Assembly (NCBI GenBank): GCA_050011775.1
Contig: JBEKIL010000006.1
Coordinates: 139,856-203,855 of the forward strand
Origin: CAVZMI01 sp050011775
Lineage (GTDB): Bacteria; Bacteroidota; Ignavibacteria; UBA10030; CAVZMI01
DNA length: 64,000 bases
Reading direction: 5' to 3'
The notes beneath the pieces are model-generated. The model saw nothing but the letters and a program-made list of their open reading frames with translations, ran no database searches and was not told the origin of the DNA. A program made the position numbers and the translations under genes. Positions within the stretch are counted from its first letter, which is position 1. Each line of letters begins with the position of its first letter. Below, piece by piece: positions 1 to 9,050 of this stretch.

Positions 1-252
1 GCGCTGAGCGATAGCGCAGTGGCCCAGAAACCGAAGCTTGCAATTTCTCCTGAAGCTGTCGTTACACGGGATGGAAAGAAAGTTATTTTTATAATCAAAG
101 AAGACATTTTGACCGAAGCACCTGTAACGCTCGGGGGAAATATCGGAAATCTAATAGAAATTCTTTCGGGAGCAGCCGTGGGTGATCGGGTGGTGTTGAA
201 GCCGTCCGACAACCTTCACACCGGCTCACATGTAAAAACGACACAACAATAA
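1..252 (+). CDS. C-terminal end of a periplasmic adaptor subunit (HlyD/MacA-like), partial
   Basis: The reading frame is open from the first base, so the gene begins outside the window; an internal GTG at 19 is not a convincing start. About 83 residues remain, including ISPEAVVTRDGKKVIFII and a later GDRVVLKP segment. These are typical of the last beta-barrel/membrane-proximal domain of RND/MacA-type adaptors, which link an inner-membrane transporter to an outer-membrane channel. The stop lies 4 bases before the ABC ATPase gene, and two MacB-type permeases follow, which supports a tripartite ABC export system. The assignment rests on a short fragment plus context. Confidence 0.6.
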   Translation, partial: ALSDSAVAQKPKLAISPEAVVTRDGKKVIFIIKEDILTEAPVTLGGNIGNLIEILSGAAVGDRVVLKPSDNLHTGSHVKTTQQ

Positions 253-256
253 TTGA

Positions 257-946
257 ATGGAAGATTCCTCTATGCCAGAACCAATAGTCGATATCCGGAA
301 TATCACAAAATCATACCATCGCGACAGCATCGAAATTCCGGTTCTTCAGAATCTCTCTTGCACGATTCCCGAAGGTGAATTTCTCGCGCTGATGGGACCG
401 TCGGGATCCGGAAAAACAACGCTGTTGAATCTGATTGCCGGTATCGACCGGCCTGATAGCGGCGAAATCGTTGTCAATGGAGTCAACGTTCCATCGCTCA
501 GCGAATCGAATCTAGCTAAGTGGAGAGCGCGTCACGTCGGTTTTATTTTCCAGTTTTACAACCTGCTGCCTGTCCTTACAGCGTTCGAAAACGTGGAGCT
601 CCCGCTGCTGCTCACCGGTCTATCGAAAAAGGAACGAAGAGAACATGTCGAAGCGGCCCTTACCCTTGTCGGACTCGCCGATCGAATGAAGCATTATCCA
701 CGTCAGCTCTCTGGCGGACAGGAGCAGCGCGTCGCCATCGCACGCGCCATAATTACCGACCCGCTCGTTCTGGTCGCCGACGAGCCGACTGGCGATCTCG
801 ATAAACGCTCTGAAGATGAAATTCTGACTCTTATCGAACGATTGAACCAGGAATTTAAAAAAACAATCGTCATGGTCACACACGACCCCAGGGCTGCCGA
901 GAGAGCACACACAATTCGCCATCTCGATAAAGGCGAGCTCCAGTAA
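257..946 (+). CDS. ABC transporter ATP-binding protein (MacB/LolD family)
   Basis: This 229-residue ATPase energises the two permeases that follow. Walker A GPSGSGKT is at about 47-54, the signature LSGGQEQR at about 151-158, and Walker B VLVADEPTGDLD at about 171-182, with the switch histidine in MVTHD near 209. The signature has Glu where the family normally has Gln (LSGGQQQR). The size and the EPTGDLD Walker B fit the LolD/MacB/FtsE branch of exporters that work on lipoproteins, antibiotics or peptides. The start could equally be the in-frame ATG at 272. The substrate cannot be inferred. Confidence 0.9.
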   Translation: MEDSSMPEPIVDIRNITKSYHRDSIEIPVLQNLSCTIPEGEFLALMGPSGSGKTTLLNLIAGIDRPDSGEIVVNGVNVPSLSESNLAKWRARHVGFIFQFYNLLPVLTAFENVELPLLLTGLSKKERREHVEAALTLVGLADRMKHYPRQLSGGQEQRVAIARAIITDPLVLVADEPTGDLDKRSEDEILTLIERLNQEFKKTIVMVTHDPRAAERAHTIRHLDKGELQ

Positions 947-971
947 ATGCACATCGGCAGGAGAATAGAGC

Positions 972-2132
972 ATGAAAGTTTTTAAACTTATATTTAAAAA
1001 TCTGCTTCGCCACAAACTGAGGACATCTCTGACCATCCTCGGTATTACCATTGCCGTGATGTCATTTACACTACTGAGTACTATCATTACCGCCTGGTAT
1101 GCATCCGTTGAAGCATCGGCGCAGAACCGGCTAATAACACGGCATTCTGTTTCCTTCGTCTTTCCACTTCCCTATTCGTACAGGGATCAGATTGCCCGTA
1201 TCCCGGGGGTTGTCAACGTCACTTATGCGAACTGGTTTCAGGGAGTCTATATTGATGAACGAAATTTTTTCCCGCGCATGGCTGTCGACGTCAATACGTT
1301 TTTCGATGTGTATCCAGAATTCGTACCGACATCAAAGGAAGATTTCGAGACGTTTAAGCGCGAAAGGAATGCCTGCATCATCGGACAAAAAATCGCCAAA
1401 AAGTACAACCTGAAGATCGGCGACATAGTAAATATCCGGGGAGATATTTATCCCGACAACTGGCAATTCGTCGTTCGTTCAATTTACCGCGGCCGTGATA
1501 AAACGACAGATGAGACACAGCTACTCTTTCACTGGGAGTATCTTAATGAGTGGATCAAGAGAGAATGGTCCGGTACGGAAGGTTTGGTCGGGTGGTATGT
1601 GATAGAGGTGAAGAATCAAAGCATGATCCCTACGGTCGCGGATGCTGTGGACAAACACTTTAAAAATTCTCCGGCTGAAACTAAAACAGAGACCGAAAAA
1701 GCATTCCAGCTTGGATTTGTTTCCATGTCGGGGGCAATCATTACCGCCATACGCATCGTGTCATATATCATCATCGGAATTATTCTTCTTGTACTGGCAA
1801 ATACCATGATCATGACGGCACGCGAGCGTGTACGTGAATATGCCGTGCTTAAAACTCTTGGATTTTCAACGGGACATCTTCTCGGTCTTATCGCCGGTGA
1901 ATCTCTTACTATCGCTGTTACAGGCGGTATCCTAGGTTTATGGCTTGCTTTCCCGCTCAGTGCAGGCATCGCAGAGCAATTCTCAACCCTTTTTCCCGTT
2001 TTCACTGTGGAACCATCGACAATGATTCTGGCAGGCTCTTTTTCACTCATAGTCGGAATCATCTCTGCAATTTTCCCGATGCTCCGGGCAATGCATACCA
2101 GTATTGTTGATGGATTACGTCAAATTGGTTAA
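972..2132 (+). CDS. ABC transporter permease, FtsX/MacB type (first)
   Basis: This 386-residue inner-membrane permease has one N-terminal transmembrane helix (about 17-42), a large periplasmic MacB_PCD-like domain (about 45-250) and three C-terminal helices (about 253-281, 301-329, 350-370) forming an FtsX domain. That four-helix layout is typical of type VII ABC systems (MacB, LolC/E), which drive substrates through the periplasm mechanically rather than across the inner membrane. It lies 25 bases after the ATPase gene and 21 bases before a second, related permease. Together they probably form a heterodimeric permease pair. Confidence 0.88.
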   Translation: MKVFKLIFKNLLRHKLRTSLTILGITIAVMSFTLLSTIITAWYASVEASAQNRLITRHSVSFVFPLPYSYRDQIARIPGVVNVTYANWFQGVYIDERNFFPRMAVDVNTFFDVYPEFVPTSKEDFETFKRERNACIIGQKIAKKYNLKIGDIVNIRGDIYPDNWQFVVRSIYRGRDKTTDETQLLFHWEYLNEWIKREWSGTEGLVGWYVIEVKNQSMIPTVADAVDKHFKNSPAETKTETEKAFQLGFVSMSGAIITAIRIVSYIIIGIILLVLANTMIMTARERVREYAVLKTLGFSTGHLLGLIAGESLTIAVTGGILGLWLAFPLSAGIAEQFSTLFPVFTVEPSTMILAGSFSLIVGIISAIFPMLRAMHTSIVDGLRQIG

Positions 2133-2153
2133 TCGAATGTAAAGGAATAGAGA

Positions 2154-3326
2154 ATGGCAGCAATTCCTCTTAGTTATAATATCCGAAGTCTCTGGACACG
2201 CCGCCTCACAACAATCCTAACGATCGGAGGTATTGCTCTGGTTGTGTTTGTGTTTACTGCAGTTCTCATGCTCGCCTACGGTTTGAAAAAGACCCTCGTC
2301 AGCACCGGTTCTGAGGATAATGTGATTGTTCTCCGGAAATCCGCCGAAGCTGAAATCATGAGCTACCTATCGCGCGAAGATGCAAATACCATCAAGACGT
2401 TCCCGGAACTTCGTCAATCGGCGGATGGAAAACCGCTCGTCTCAACAGAAGACGTCGTTATCATTAACTTGCTGAAATATGGAACCGGTGATATGGGAAA
2501 TGTCACGGTCCGCGGGGTATCGCCCGAGGCATTCTCGCTCCGTCCGCAGATCCGCCTGGCAGAGGGACGGTTTTTTACATTCGGCTCATCAGATGTCGTC
2601 GTGGGAAAATCTATTGAAAAACGTTTTGAAGGAGCCCGGCCGGGTCAGGTACTCCACTTCGGCGGACGCGAGTGGACAATTGTCGGTGTAATGGATGCAA
2701 ACGGGAGCGGTTTCGATTCGGAAATCTGGGGAGACGTCGAACAACTTGGGCCGGCATTCGGCCGTCCCGTTTTTTCAGCAATGACACTGAGCTTAGAAAA
2801 TGCAAACGATTTTGAAACTCTTAAAACACGGATCGAGGGGGAGCCGCGGCTTCAGCAGCTCCGCATTAAACGCGAGAAGCAATACTACGAGGACCAATCG
2901 CTTCTTATGACCACGTTCATCCGTGCTCTTGGACTTATCATCACTATAATCTTCAGCCTCGGAGCGATGATCGGTGCGGCGATCACTATGTACGCTGCGG
3001 TGGCAAATCGAACCGTTGAAATCGGGACATTACGCGCGCTCGGCTTCAAACGAAGGAATATACTCACCGCATTCCTCATGGAATCGATGGTTCTTTCGCT
3101 TCTAGGCGGAATCATAGGCCTTTTTCTTGCTACGTTTATGCAGGCGATAACGATATCAACTACAAATTTTCAGAATTTCTCGGAACTTGCTTTTGGTTTT
3201 GCTCTCTCTCCCGATACAATTCTCTGGTCGATGATTTTTTCGATCATCATGGGAATTGTCGGCGGATTCTTCCCCGCTGTCCGTGCCGCACGTTTGGATA
3301 TCGTAACTGCGCTTCGCGCAGGCTAA
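2154..3326 (+). CDS. ABC transporter permease, FtsX/MacB type (second)
   Basis: This 390-residue permease has the same plan as its upstream neighbour: a helix at about 17-40, a periplasmic domain, and helices at about 252-283, 307-332 and 357-376. The segment EIGTLRALGFKRRNI before the third helix is the coupling-helix region typical of FtsX domains (the first permease has YAVLKTLGF). Two different permeases with one ATPase resemble a LolC/LolE-like or heteromeric MacB arrangement. The adaptor fragment at the left edge favours a tripartite efflux function. It is the last gene of this operon. Confidence 0.87.
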   Translation: MAAIPLSYNIRSLWTRRLTTILTIGGIALVVFVFTAVLMLAYGLKKTLVSTGSEDNVIVLRKSAEAEIMSYLSREDANTIKTFPELRQSADGKPLVSTEDVVIINLLKYGTGDMGNVTVRGVSPEAFSLRPQIRLAEGRFFTFGSSDVVVGKSIEKRFEGARPGQVLHFGGREWTIVGVMDANGSGFDSEIWGDVEQLGPAFGRPVFSAMTLSLENANDFETLKTRIEGEPRLQQLRIKREKQYYEDQSLLMTTFIRALGLIITIIFSLGAMIGAAITMYAAVANRTVEIGTLRALGFKRRNILTAFLMESMVLSLLGGIIGLFLATFMQAITISTTNFQNFSELAFGFALSPDTILWSMIFSIIMGIVGGFFPAVRAARLDIVTALRAG

Positions 3327-3449
3327 GTTCATTCTATCTACAAAGAAAAGGGGGATCGCTATACGGTCTCTCGCTTTTTTTCTATTTCTTTTTTCAATAT
3401 ATTATAGTTTCATGAAATTTTTATACTGAATACAGCAAAGGAAATCTCC

Positions 3450-4733
3450 GTGAAAATATTCGATTCCAGAAGGAATCAGCGGGCAATTGACCTTTTTTGT
3501 CACCGGCGGCAGTCGGAAACTGGTTCCGTTGAAAAGACCGTGCGTACAATCCTCGATCGGGTACGGAGTAAAGGCGATGCAGCTGTCCGTGCATACACGA
3601 AAAAGTTCGACGGTGTAAAAATTTCATCACTCATTGTTACACAATCCGAGGTCGAAGAAGCATACCGGAAGGCGGATCCGGTATTCATCGAGATTCTTGA
3701 GGAAGCTGCCGCAAATATACGTGCATATCATAAAAAACAGTTGCAGAGTTCGTGGTATTTCAACACGCCGGAAGGAAGCACCCTCGGTCAACGAATCACA
3801 CCGATTGAAAGCGTCGGGGTATATGTCCCCGGTGGCAAGGCGGCGTATCCTTCAACGGTTTTGATGAATGTCATTCCGGCTCAAGTTGCCGGTGTCCCCT
3901 CAATCCATCTTGTGTCTCCGCCGGATACGAACGGTTGTGTCAACGATAACGTGCTGGTTGCCGCTCGAATTCTCGGCATCACCGATATATACCGTGTGGG
4001 AGGTGCCCAGGCGATTGCCGCACTGGCATATGGAACAGAGACAATTTCGCGCGTCGATAAAGTCGTTGGTCCGGGTAATATCTATGTGGCAACCGCAAAG
4101 AGACTTCTTTATGGAACGGTCGGCATCGACAGTTTCGCAGGACCGAGTGAAATTGTAATCCTCGCCGATTCCGGTGCGCAGCCCGCTTTCATCGCTGCCG
4201 ATATGCTCGCGCAGGTCGAGCATGACGAGCATGCTTCCGCGGTGTTGATTACACATGTGAAAAAACTTGCGGAAGAGGTCGAAAGAGAAATCCGGCGGCA
4301 GATGAAACTGTTGACGCGAAAAAAAATCGTTGCCAGGGCACTTGATCAGAACAGCGCGGTAATAATCACCGGCACGATCGAAGAAGGTGCGGCTATTGTC
4401 AACCGTCTCGCACCGGAACACCTGGAAATCATTACCGAAGACTGTTGGGAAACGATGAAGCTTGTGAAACACGCCGGCGCAATTTTCCTTGGGAACTTTT
4501 CACCGGTCGCTGTCGGTGATTACTATGCAGGTCCTAATCATACGCTCCCGACAAGTACCACGGCCAGGTTTTCATCGCCTCTTGGCACCGAGGATTTTTT
4601 TAAGCGGACCAGCGTAATCGCCTATACGCGCGATCACCTCTCGGCAGTGGCCGAGCGGGTTGCAGTATTCGCCCAAAAAGAAGGACTCCAGGCTCATAGC
4701 AAGTCAATCACAATTCGTACACGACGATCATGA
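3450..4733 (+). CDS. hisD: Histidinol dehydrogenase
   Basis: HisD catalyses the last two steps of histidine synthesis, the NAD- and zinc-dependent oxidation of L-histidinol to histidine. The 427-residue length is normal. Zinc ligands are recognisable: Gln255 and His258 (LAQVEH), Asp357 (VGDYYAG) and His416 near the C terminus. The catalytic Glu323-His324 pair sits in APEHLEI, and the YVPGGKAAYPS loop is at about 125-135. The start is a GTG at 3450 preceded by AAAGGAAA. It overlaps hisC by four bases (ATGA). hisG is not in the window. Confidence 0.97.
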   Translation: MKIFDSRRNQRAIDLFCHRRQSETGSVEKTVRTILDRVRSKGDAAVRAYTKKFDGVKISSLIVTQSEVEEAYRKADPVFIEILEEAAANIRAYHKKQLQSSWYFNTPEGSTLGQRITPIESVGVYVPGGKAAYPSTVLMNVIPAQVAGVPSIHLVSPPDTNGCVNDNVLVAARILGITDIYRVGGAQAIAALAYGTETISRVDKVVGPGNIYVATAKRLLYGTVGIDSFAGPSEIVILADSGAQPAFIAADMLAQVEHDEHASAVLITHVKKLAEEVEREIRRQMKLLTRKKIVARALDQNSAVIITGTIEEGAAIVNRLAPEHLEIITEDCWETMKLVKHAGAIFLGNFSPVAVGDYYAGPNHTLPTSTTARFSSPLGTEDFFKRTSVIAYTRDHLSAVAERVAVFAQKEGLQAHSKSITIRTRRS

Positions 4734-5797
4734 ATTTCGTCAATCGTATTAAACCGAGTGTTCGCGCACTCGAACCTTATTCGGTAAAAGGACTGACAGC
4801 ACGCATCAAGCTGAACCAGAATGAGAATCCCTTCGATATCCCAATGGCGATCAAGGAAAAGGTTCTGTCACGACTTTCTCGTGAGCAGTGGAACCGTTAT
4901 CCCGAGACATTTCCACAGGATCTCATCAAGGCATTCGCCGGCTATCTTCAGTATCCTGCGGAAGGGATCATCGTCGGCAATGGGTCCAACGAACTGATGT
5001 ACACTATCCTGATGGCTGTTGTCACAAAGGGAACTTCCGTCCTGCTCCCGTCTCCCGCATTTTTCCTTTACGAGAAGGCGACAAGAATTTTCGACGGCAA
5101 CGTGATCAATGTGATGATGAACGACGATCTGAGCTACAATGCCAACCGCTTTCTCGAAGCGGCCGCACATCATGACCCGTCATTGATCATCATCGTCTCA
5201 CCGAACAGTCCAACCGCACAATCGATGCCGTACGATGATATCGAACGTATTCTGAAAGAAACGCATGCATTGGTTTTGGTCGATGAGGCGTATATCGAGT
5301 TCTCCGATAAAAAAAGCTGCTTCGATCTTTTAAAGAAATATCCGAATCTCATTATTCTTCGGACACTTTCAAAATCGTTCAGCCTTGCAGGACTTCGGGT
5401 CGGCTATTGTCTTGCTCACCCGGAAATACGCAATGAGATTCTAAAACCAAAAATTCCATTTACCGTCAATAGATTTTCAGCAATTACTGCGATGACGCTG
5501 CTTGACCATCTCGACGTCGTACGCGAGCATATAGAATATATAAAACATCAAAAACGCTTGATGGAAGAATCTCTTCGCACAATTGCCGGTGTGACGCTCT
5601 ATCCGTCGGACACAAATTTCTTCCTCTTCAGGACGGCCCGTCCATCATCGGAGTTGATGGATGCGCTGCTGCAGAAAGGCGTTCTCGTGAGAGATGTAAG
5701 TTCATATCCGATGCTTGAACGCTGTCTGCGTGTGAATGTCGGAACCGAGGAAGAAAACAAACAATTTATTGATATATTACGAAGATTAATACATTGA
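4730..5797 (+). CDS. hisC: Histidinol-phosphate aminotransferase
   Basis: HisC is a PLP-dependent class I/II aminotransferase that makes histidinol phosphate from imidazole acetol phosphate. The protein has 355 residues. The PLP lysine is about Lys215 in RTLSKSFSLAG, the cofactor Asp is in LVDEAY (about 185), NENP is near 31-34 and SPNSPT is near 157-162. Its ATG overlaps the hisD stop, so the two are translationally coupled. The rest of the his genes present here lie about 21 kb away, so the pathway is split into at least two clusters. etfB follows after 20 bases. Confidence 0.95.
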   Translation: MNFVNRIKPSVRALEPYSVKGLTARIKLNQNENPFDIPMAIKEKVLSRLSREQWNRYPETFPQDLIKAFAGYLQYPAEGIIVGNGSNELMYTILMAVVTKGTSVLLPSPAFFLYEKATRIFDGNVINVMMNDDLSYNANRFLEAAAHHDPSLIIIVSPNSPTAQSMPYDDIERILKETHALVLVDEAYIEFSDKKSCFDLLKKYPNLIILRTLSKSFSLAGLRVGYCLAHPEIRNEILKPKIPFTVNRFSAITAMTLLDHLDVVREHIEYIKHQKRLMEESLRTIAGVTLYPSDTNFFLFRTARPSSELMDALLQKGVLVRDVSSYPMLERCLRVNVGTEEENKQFIDILRRLIH

Positions 5798-5817
5798 CAG
5801 GCTGTATTGGAGGCTGG

Positions 5818-6564
5818 ATGAAAATTCTTGTGTGCGTGAACCACGTTCCCGATACTGAAGCAAAGATTAAAGTCGGGGCTGACAATATCACAATTGACAA
5901 AACGGGGGTTAATTATATTATCAACCCGTACGACGAATTCGCCCTCGAAGAAGGTCTCCTGACGAAAGAGAAACTCGGAGGCGAGGTGATTGCAGTCAGC
6001 TGCGGCGGCGATGCACATAAGGAAACACTTCGTAAGGCACTCGCGATGGGCGCCGACAAGGCTGTCATTCTGAAAGATGATGCCCCGCGAGATTCGTTCG
6101 GTATCGCAAAAGCACTTGCCGACTTTGCCCGTGAAAGTGGAGCAGAAATAGTGTTTACAGGTAAACAATCGATCGACTACGACGGTGCCCAGGTGGGAAG
6201 TCTCATCGCTGAAATGCTCGGTTGGCCATCAATCTCTGTAACGGTAAAACTCGAGATTGAAGACGGCAAAGTGAATGCGCATCGTGAAATCGAAGGCGGA
6301 CACGAAGTCGTCCAGGCAACACTCCCTGCTGTTATTATGGCACAAAAAGGACTCAATGAGCCCCGCTACCCGTCGCTGAAAGGAATCATGGCTGCAAAGA
6401 GTAAACCCATCGAGGAGAAAAAACCTGTCGCCACTGATCCGAAGTTACAAGTTTTACGAATGAAAAAACCTTCAGGGAAATCGGCAGGTCGAATTATTGG
6501 GACCGATGCAAGTGCCGTTCCCGAACTGGTCCGCCTCCTGCATGAAGAAGCAAAAGTCATTTGA
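5818..6564 (+). CDS. etfB: Electron transfer flavoprotein beta subunit
   Basis: EtfB binds AMP/FAD and, with EtfA, shuttles electrons from acyl-CoA and other dehydrogenases to the quinone pool or bifurcating partners. The 248-residue product begins MKILVCVNHVPDTE. The ATG at 5818 follows a GGAGG at 5809-5813 and is preferred to an upstream TTG. The ETF signature region is present, with KQSIDYDGAQVG (about 114-125) and an EGGHEVVQ stretch. etfA follows with 20 bases between stop and start. The coupling to hisDC is positional only, with no known metabolic link. Confidence 0.94.
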   Translation: MKILVCVNHVPDTEAKIKVGADNITIDKTGVNYIINPYDEFALEEGLLTKEKLGGEVIAVSCGGDAHKETLRKALAMGADKAVILKDDAPRDSFGIAKALADFARESGAEIVFTGKQSIDYDGAQVGSLIAEMLGWPSISVTVKLEIEDGKVNAHREIEGGHEVVQATLPAVIMAQKGLNEPRYPSLKGIMAAKSKPIEEKKPVATDPKLQVLRMKKPSGKSAGRIIGTDASAVPELVRLLHEEAKVI

Positions 6565-6584
6565 TGAAAATAAAGAGGTATTCA

Positions 6585-7559
6585 ATGAAGATAGTCGCAT
6601 TTGCAGAGCAACGGGACGGAAAATTTAAACAGTCGGCTTTTGAAGTGGTCAGAACTGGGCGTACGCTTGCCGCTCAGCTTGGGGGAGAATGCTGTGCTAT
6701 CGTTGTCGGCACGGGCGTGACTTCTATTGCCGCTCAGCTTGGAGGATATGGAGTATCACGAGTCGTGGTGGTTGACGATACCCGTCTGAAACAGTATTCC
6801 ACAACAGCGTATGCCAAAGCAATCGCGACGGTTGTACAAAAAGAACAAGCGGCTGTTGTCTTGCTAACGGCAAGTTCGATGGGAAAGGATCTCTCACCGC
6901 GAGTCGCTGTCCAGCTTGACGCGGGTCTTGCACCGGATTGCACAGCGTTGAATATCGAAAACGGTGAAATCGTTGCAACCCGACCTGCGTACGCAGGGAA
7001 AGTCCTGCTCGATGTCAAAGTCACATCTGCAGTGAAGGTATTTACGCTCCGGCCGAATGTCTTTGCAGCAGGGACAAGCGATGGACAATCAGCAGCAGTC
7101 GAGAACATAGCGATAGATTTCGCAGATGCTGATTTTGCCGTCGTAGTGAACGAAGTCCGGATTGCTGAAGGACGACCAGATGTTACCGAGGCAAATATTG
7201 TCGTCTCGGGCGGTCGCGGGATGAAGGGTCCGGAGCATTTCCATCTCATTGAAAAGCTGGCAGATATTCTGCATGGTGCGGTCGGGGCTTCACGCGCCGT
7301 TGTCGATGCAAAATGGCGTCCGCATGACGAGCAGGTCGGTCAGACGGGAAAAACCGTTTCACCGTCACTCTATATAGCATGCGGAATTTCAGGTGCCATT
7401 CAACATATCGCAGGAATGTCGTCATCAAAATTCATTGTTGCAATTAATAAAGACAAGGATGCTCCAATTTTCCAGATTGCAGATTACGGCATCGTCGGCG
7501 ATGCGCTGGAGATACTGCCCGTATTGACACAAGAAATCAAACAGAAAATCGGGACTTGA
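6585..7559 (+). CDS. etfA: Electron transfer flavoprotein alpha subunit
   Basis: EtfA carries the FAD-binding C-terminal domain of the heterodimeric ETF. The 324-residue product starts at ATG 6585 after AAAGAGGT. The C-terminal FAD domain is intact: SGGRGM, SRAVVDAKW, GQTGKTVSP, ACGISGAIQH and AINKDKDAPIF occur in the usual order (about 210-300). The N-terminal domain is a normal ETF alpha/beta fold. No dehydrogenase or ETF-quinone oxidoreductase is adjacent, so the electron donor cannot be read from the window. Confidence 0.94.
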   Translation: MKIVAFAEQRDGKFKQSAFEVVRTGRTLAAQLGGECCAIVVGTGVTSIAAQLGGYGVSRVVVVDDTRLKQYSTTAYAKAIATVVQKEQAAVVLLTASSMGKDLSPRVAVQLDAGLAPDCTALNIENGEIVATRPAYAGKVLLDVKVTSAVKVFTLRPNVFAAGTSDGQSAAVENIAIDFADADFAVVVNEVRIAEGRPDVTEANIVVSGGRGMKGPEHFHLIEKLADILHGAVGASRAVVDAKWRPHDEQVGQTGKTVSPSLYIACGISGAIQHIAGMSSSKFIVAINKDKDAPIFQIADYGIVGDALEILPVLTQEIKQKIGT

Positions 7560-7630
7560 TTTTAGGAAATTACTTTATAGATTATCTTTATGTAATAGCT
7601 TCTTCGGTACAAAAAGGAGAATGTTGTTCT

Positions 7631-8215
7631 GTGGAGAAGGTGCAAGTTGATATTCTGGGACTTTCAACAAGTCCGGCAAGTAACGGAGCATACGCGCTTA
7701 TTCTCAAGGAGGTCAACGGGGACAGGCGCTTACCTATCATTATCGGAGCATTCGAAGCGCAATCAATCGCCCTGGAAATGGAAGGGATCAAACCACCGCG
7801 ACCGCTGACACATGATCTGATGAAAAATATCATAGACCAGATGGGTGCTTCATTAACAGAAATACTCATCAACGATCTGCGCGATGGGACTTTTTTCGCT
7901 CAACTTGAACTCGACAGTTCGACCATCAACCATGAAGTAGATTCCCGGCCGAGTGATGCCATCGCCCTTGCCGTACGCTATGGCGTTCCAATTTTTGTAG
8001 CAGAAACCGTGATGCAGGAGGCATCATTCCTTCCTGATCAGGAAGCCGAAGAAGAAAAAAAACCCGCTGAAAAACACCCACCGAAAAAGCTTGTCCCAAA
8101 AGTAACACGACTCGAACAGCTTCGTAATGAACTCAAAGAAGCCATCGAAAAAGAGGATTATGAACGGGCGGCAAAGTTCCGTGACGAGATTCGTCGACTC
8201 GAGTCAGGAGATTAA
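7631..8215 (+). CDS. DUF151 (bifunctional nuclease-like) protein with C-terminal UVR motif
   Basis: This protein has a DUF151/BFN domain (about 1-130; ILPIIIGAFEAQSIALEMEG-like region, SRPSDAIALAVR near 100) followed by an acidic/lysine linker and a C-terminal UvrB/UvrC-type helical hairpin (LEQLRNELKEAIEKEDYERAAKFRDEI-like, about 160-190). Homologues of the domain are described as nucleases in plants and are widespread in bacteria; the bacterial role is unsettled. The frame is open upstream to 7556, but the GTG at 7631 fits better because GGAGA lies 10 bases before it and the conserved domain starts there. The product has 194 residues. Confidence 0.85.
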   Translation: MEKVQVDILGLSTSPASNGAYALILKEVNGDRRLPIIIGAFEAQSIALEMEGIKPPRPLTHDLMKNIIDQMGASLTEILINDLRDGTFFAQLELDSSTINHEVDSRPSDAIALAVRYGVPIFVAETVMQEASFLPDQEAEEEKKPAEKHPPKKLVPKVTRLEQLRNELKEAIEKEDYERAAKFRDEIRRLESGD

Positions 8216-8250
8216 CTCACAATTCTATTCACCATTATCCAGAGGATACA

Positions 8251-9027
8251 ATGCGTATTTTAATGTATGTGATTCTCGGACTTGTATTTTCATGTGCGTT
8301 CCTTATTACCACTGTCCCAGCACAGACCGTCGCCGAGATCACAGCGCAAAGCGATAGCATTGCCGATGTTGCTTTTCAAAACAAACCGGCTCTCGATATA
8401 TTAAGTACAGCTGCCGATAAATATCCCGGTAACTACAACATTGTGTGGCGCCTGAGCCGAACCTATAGCGATATGGGAGCAGCGATAAACGCTATATCTG
8501 ATGAACAGAAGACGCAACAGCTCGAATTATACGAGAAATCCCTCGACTATGCGAATCAGGCTATTGCTGCAAATCCCGAGGGCTCGATGGGATATACACG
8601 GCGAGCAATTGCGAACGGCCGCATTGCATTGTTTAAAGGGGTATGGGAATCAATCGATCTGGTTAAACAGGTTAAGCACGACTGTGAAAAAGCCATCGAA
8701 CTCGATACGACCAATTCCCTGGCATATTATATATACGGACGGACACATGCAAAAGTAAGCGAGAAGCCAAAACTCTTCCGCTGGCCCCTTGGTCTCGGAT
8801 GGGGAAATATTGACGAGGCAATCAAGAATTTTGAAATTGCGATTTCGCTCCGCCCAAATTATATCATGTATCGTCTCGATGCGGCGAAGGCATACATTGA
8901 AGAGGATGAATATGAGAAAGCACGTGCTCACTTGAATGCGATCAGCACCATTCCAAAAGCGTACCAACTGGACGATGATAGCCGGAAAGAAGCCACGGAG
9001 CTGCTTGAAAAAATAAAGAATAAATGA
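8251..9027 (+). CDS. Secreted TPR-containing protein (RMDN-like)
   Basis: The 258-residue product has an N-terminal signal peptide (hydrophobic residues about 4-22, cleavage probably after PAQ) and helical TPR-like repeats over most of its length. The segments GYTRRAIANGRIALFKG and IYGRTHAKVSEKPKL, followed by a WPLGLGWG linker, resemble the regulator-of-microtubule-dynamics (RMDN) type TPR family, which also has bacterial members of unknown role. It is probably periplasmic. Spacing to gpmA is 23 bases, so they may be co-transcribed. The function is unknown. Confidence 0.7.
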   Translation: MRILMYVILGLVFSCAFLITTVPAQTVAEITAQSDSIADVAFQNKPALDILSTAADKYPGNYNIVWRLSRTYSDMGAAINAISDEQKTQQLELYEKSLDYANQAIAANPEGSMGYTRRAIANGRIALFKGVWESIDLVKQVKHDCEKAIELDTTNSLAYYIYGRTHAKVSEKPKLFRWPLGLGWGNIDEAIKNFEIAISLRPNYIMYRLDAAKAYIEEDEYEKARAHLNAISTIPKAYQLDDDSRKEATELLEKIKNK

Positions 9028-9050
9028 GAATCTGAAAGGTGACATTTAAT

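Noticed and set aside
620..1087. 155-codon minus-strand frame over the ABC ATPase and permease start
   Set aside because: It overlaps two well-supported genes and shows no family motifs.
3900..4472. 190-codon minus-strand frame opposite hisD
   Set aside because: It is antisense to a well-supported hisD, with no recognisable domain or ribosome site.
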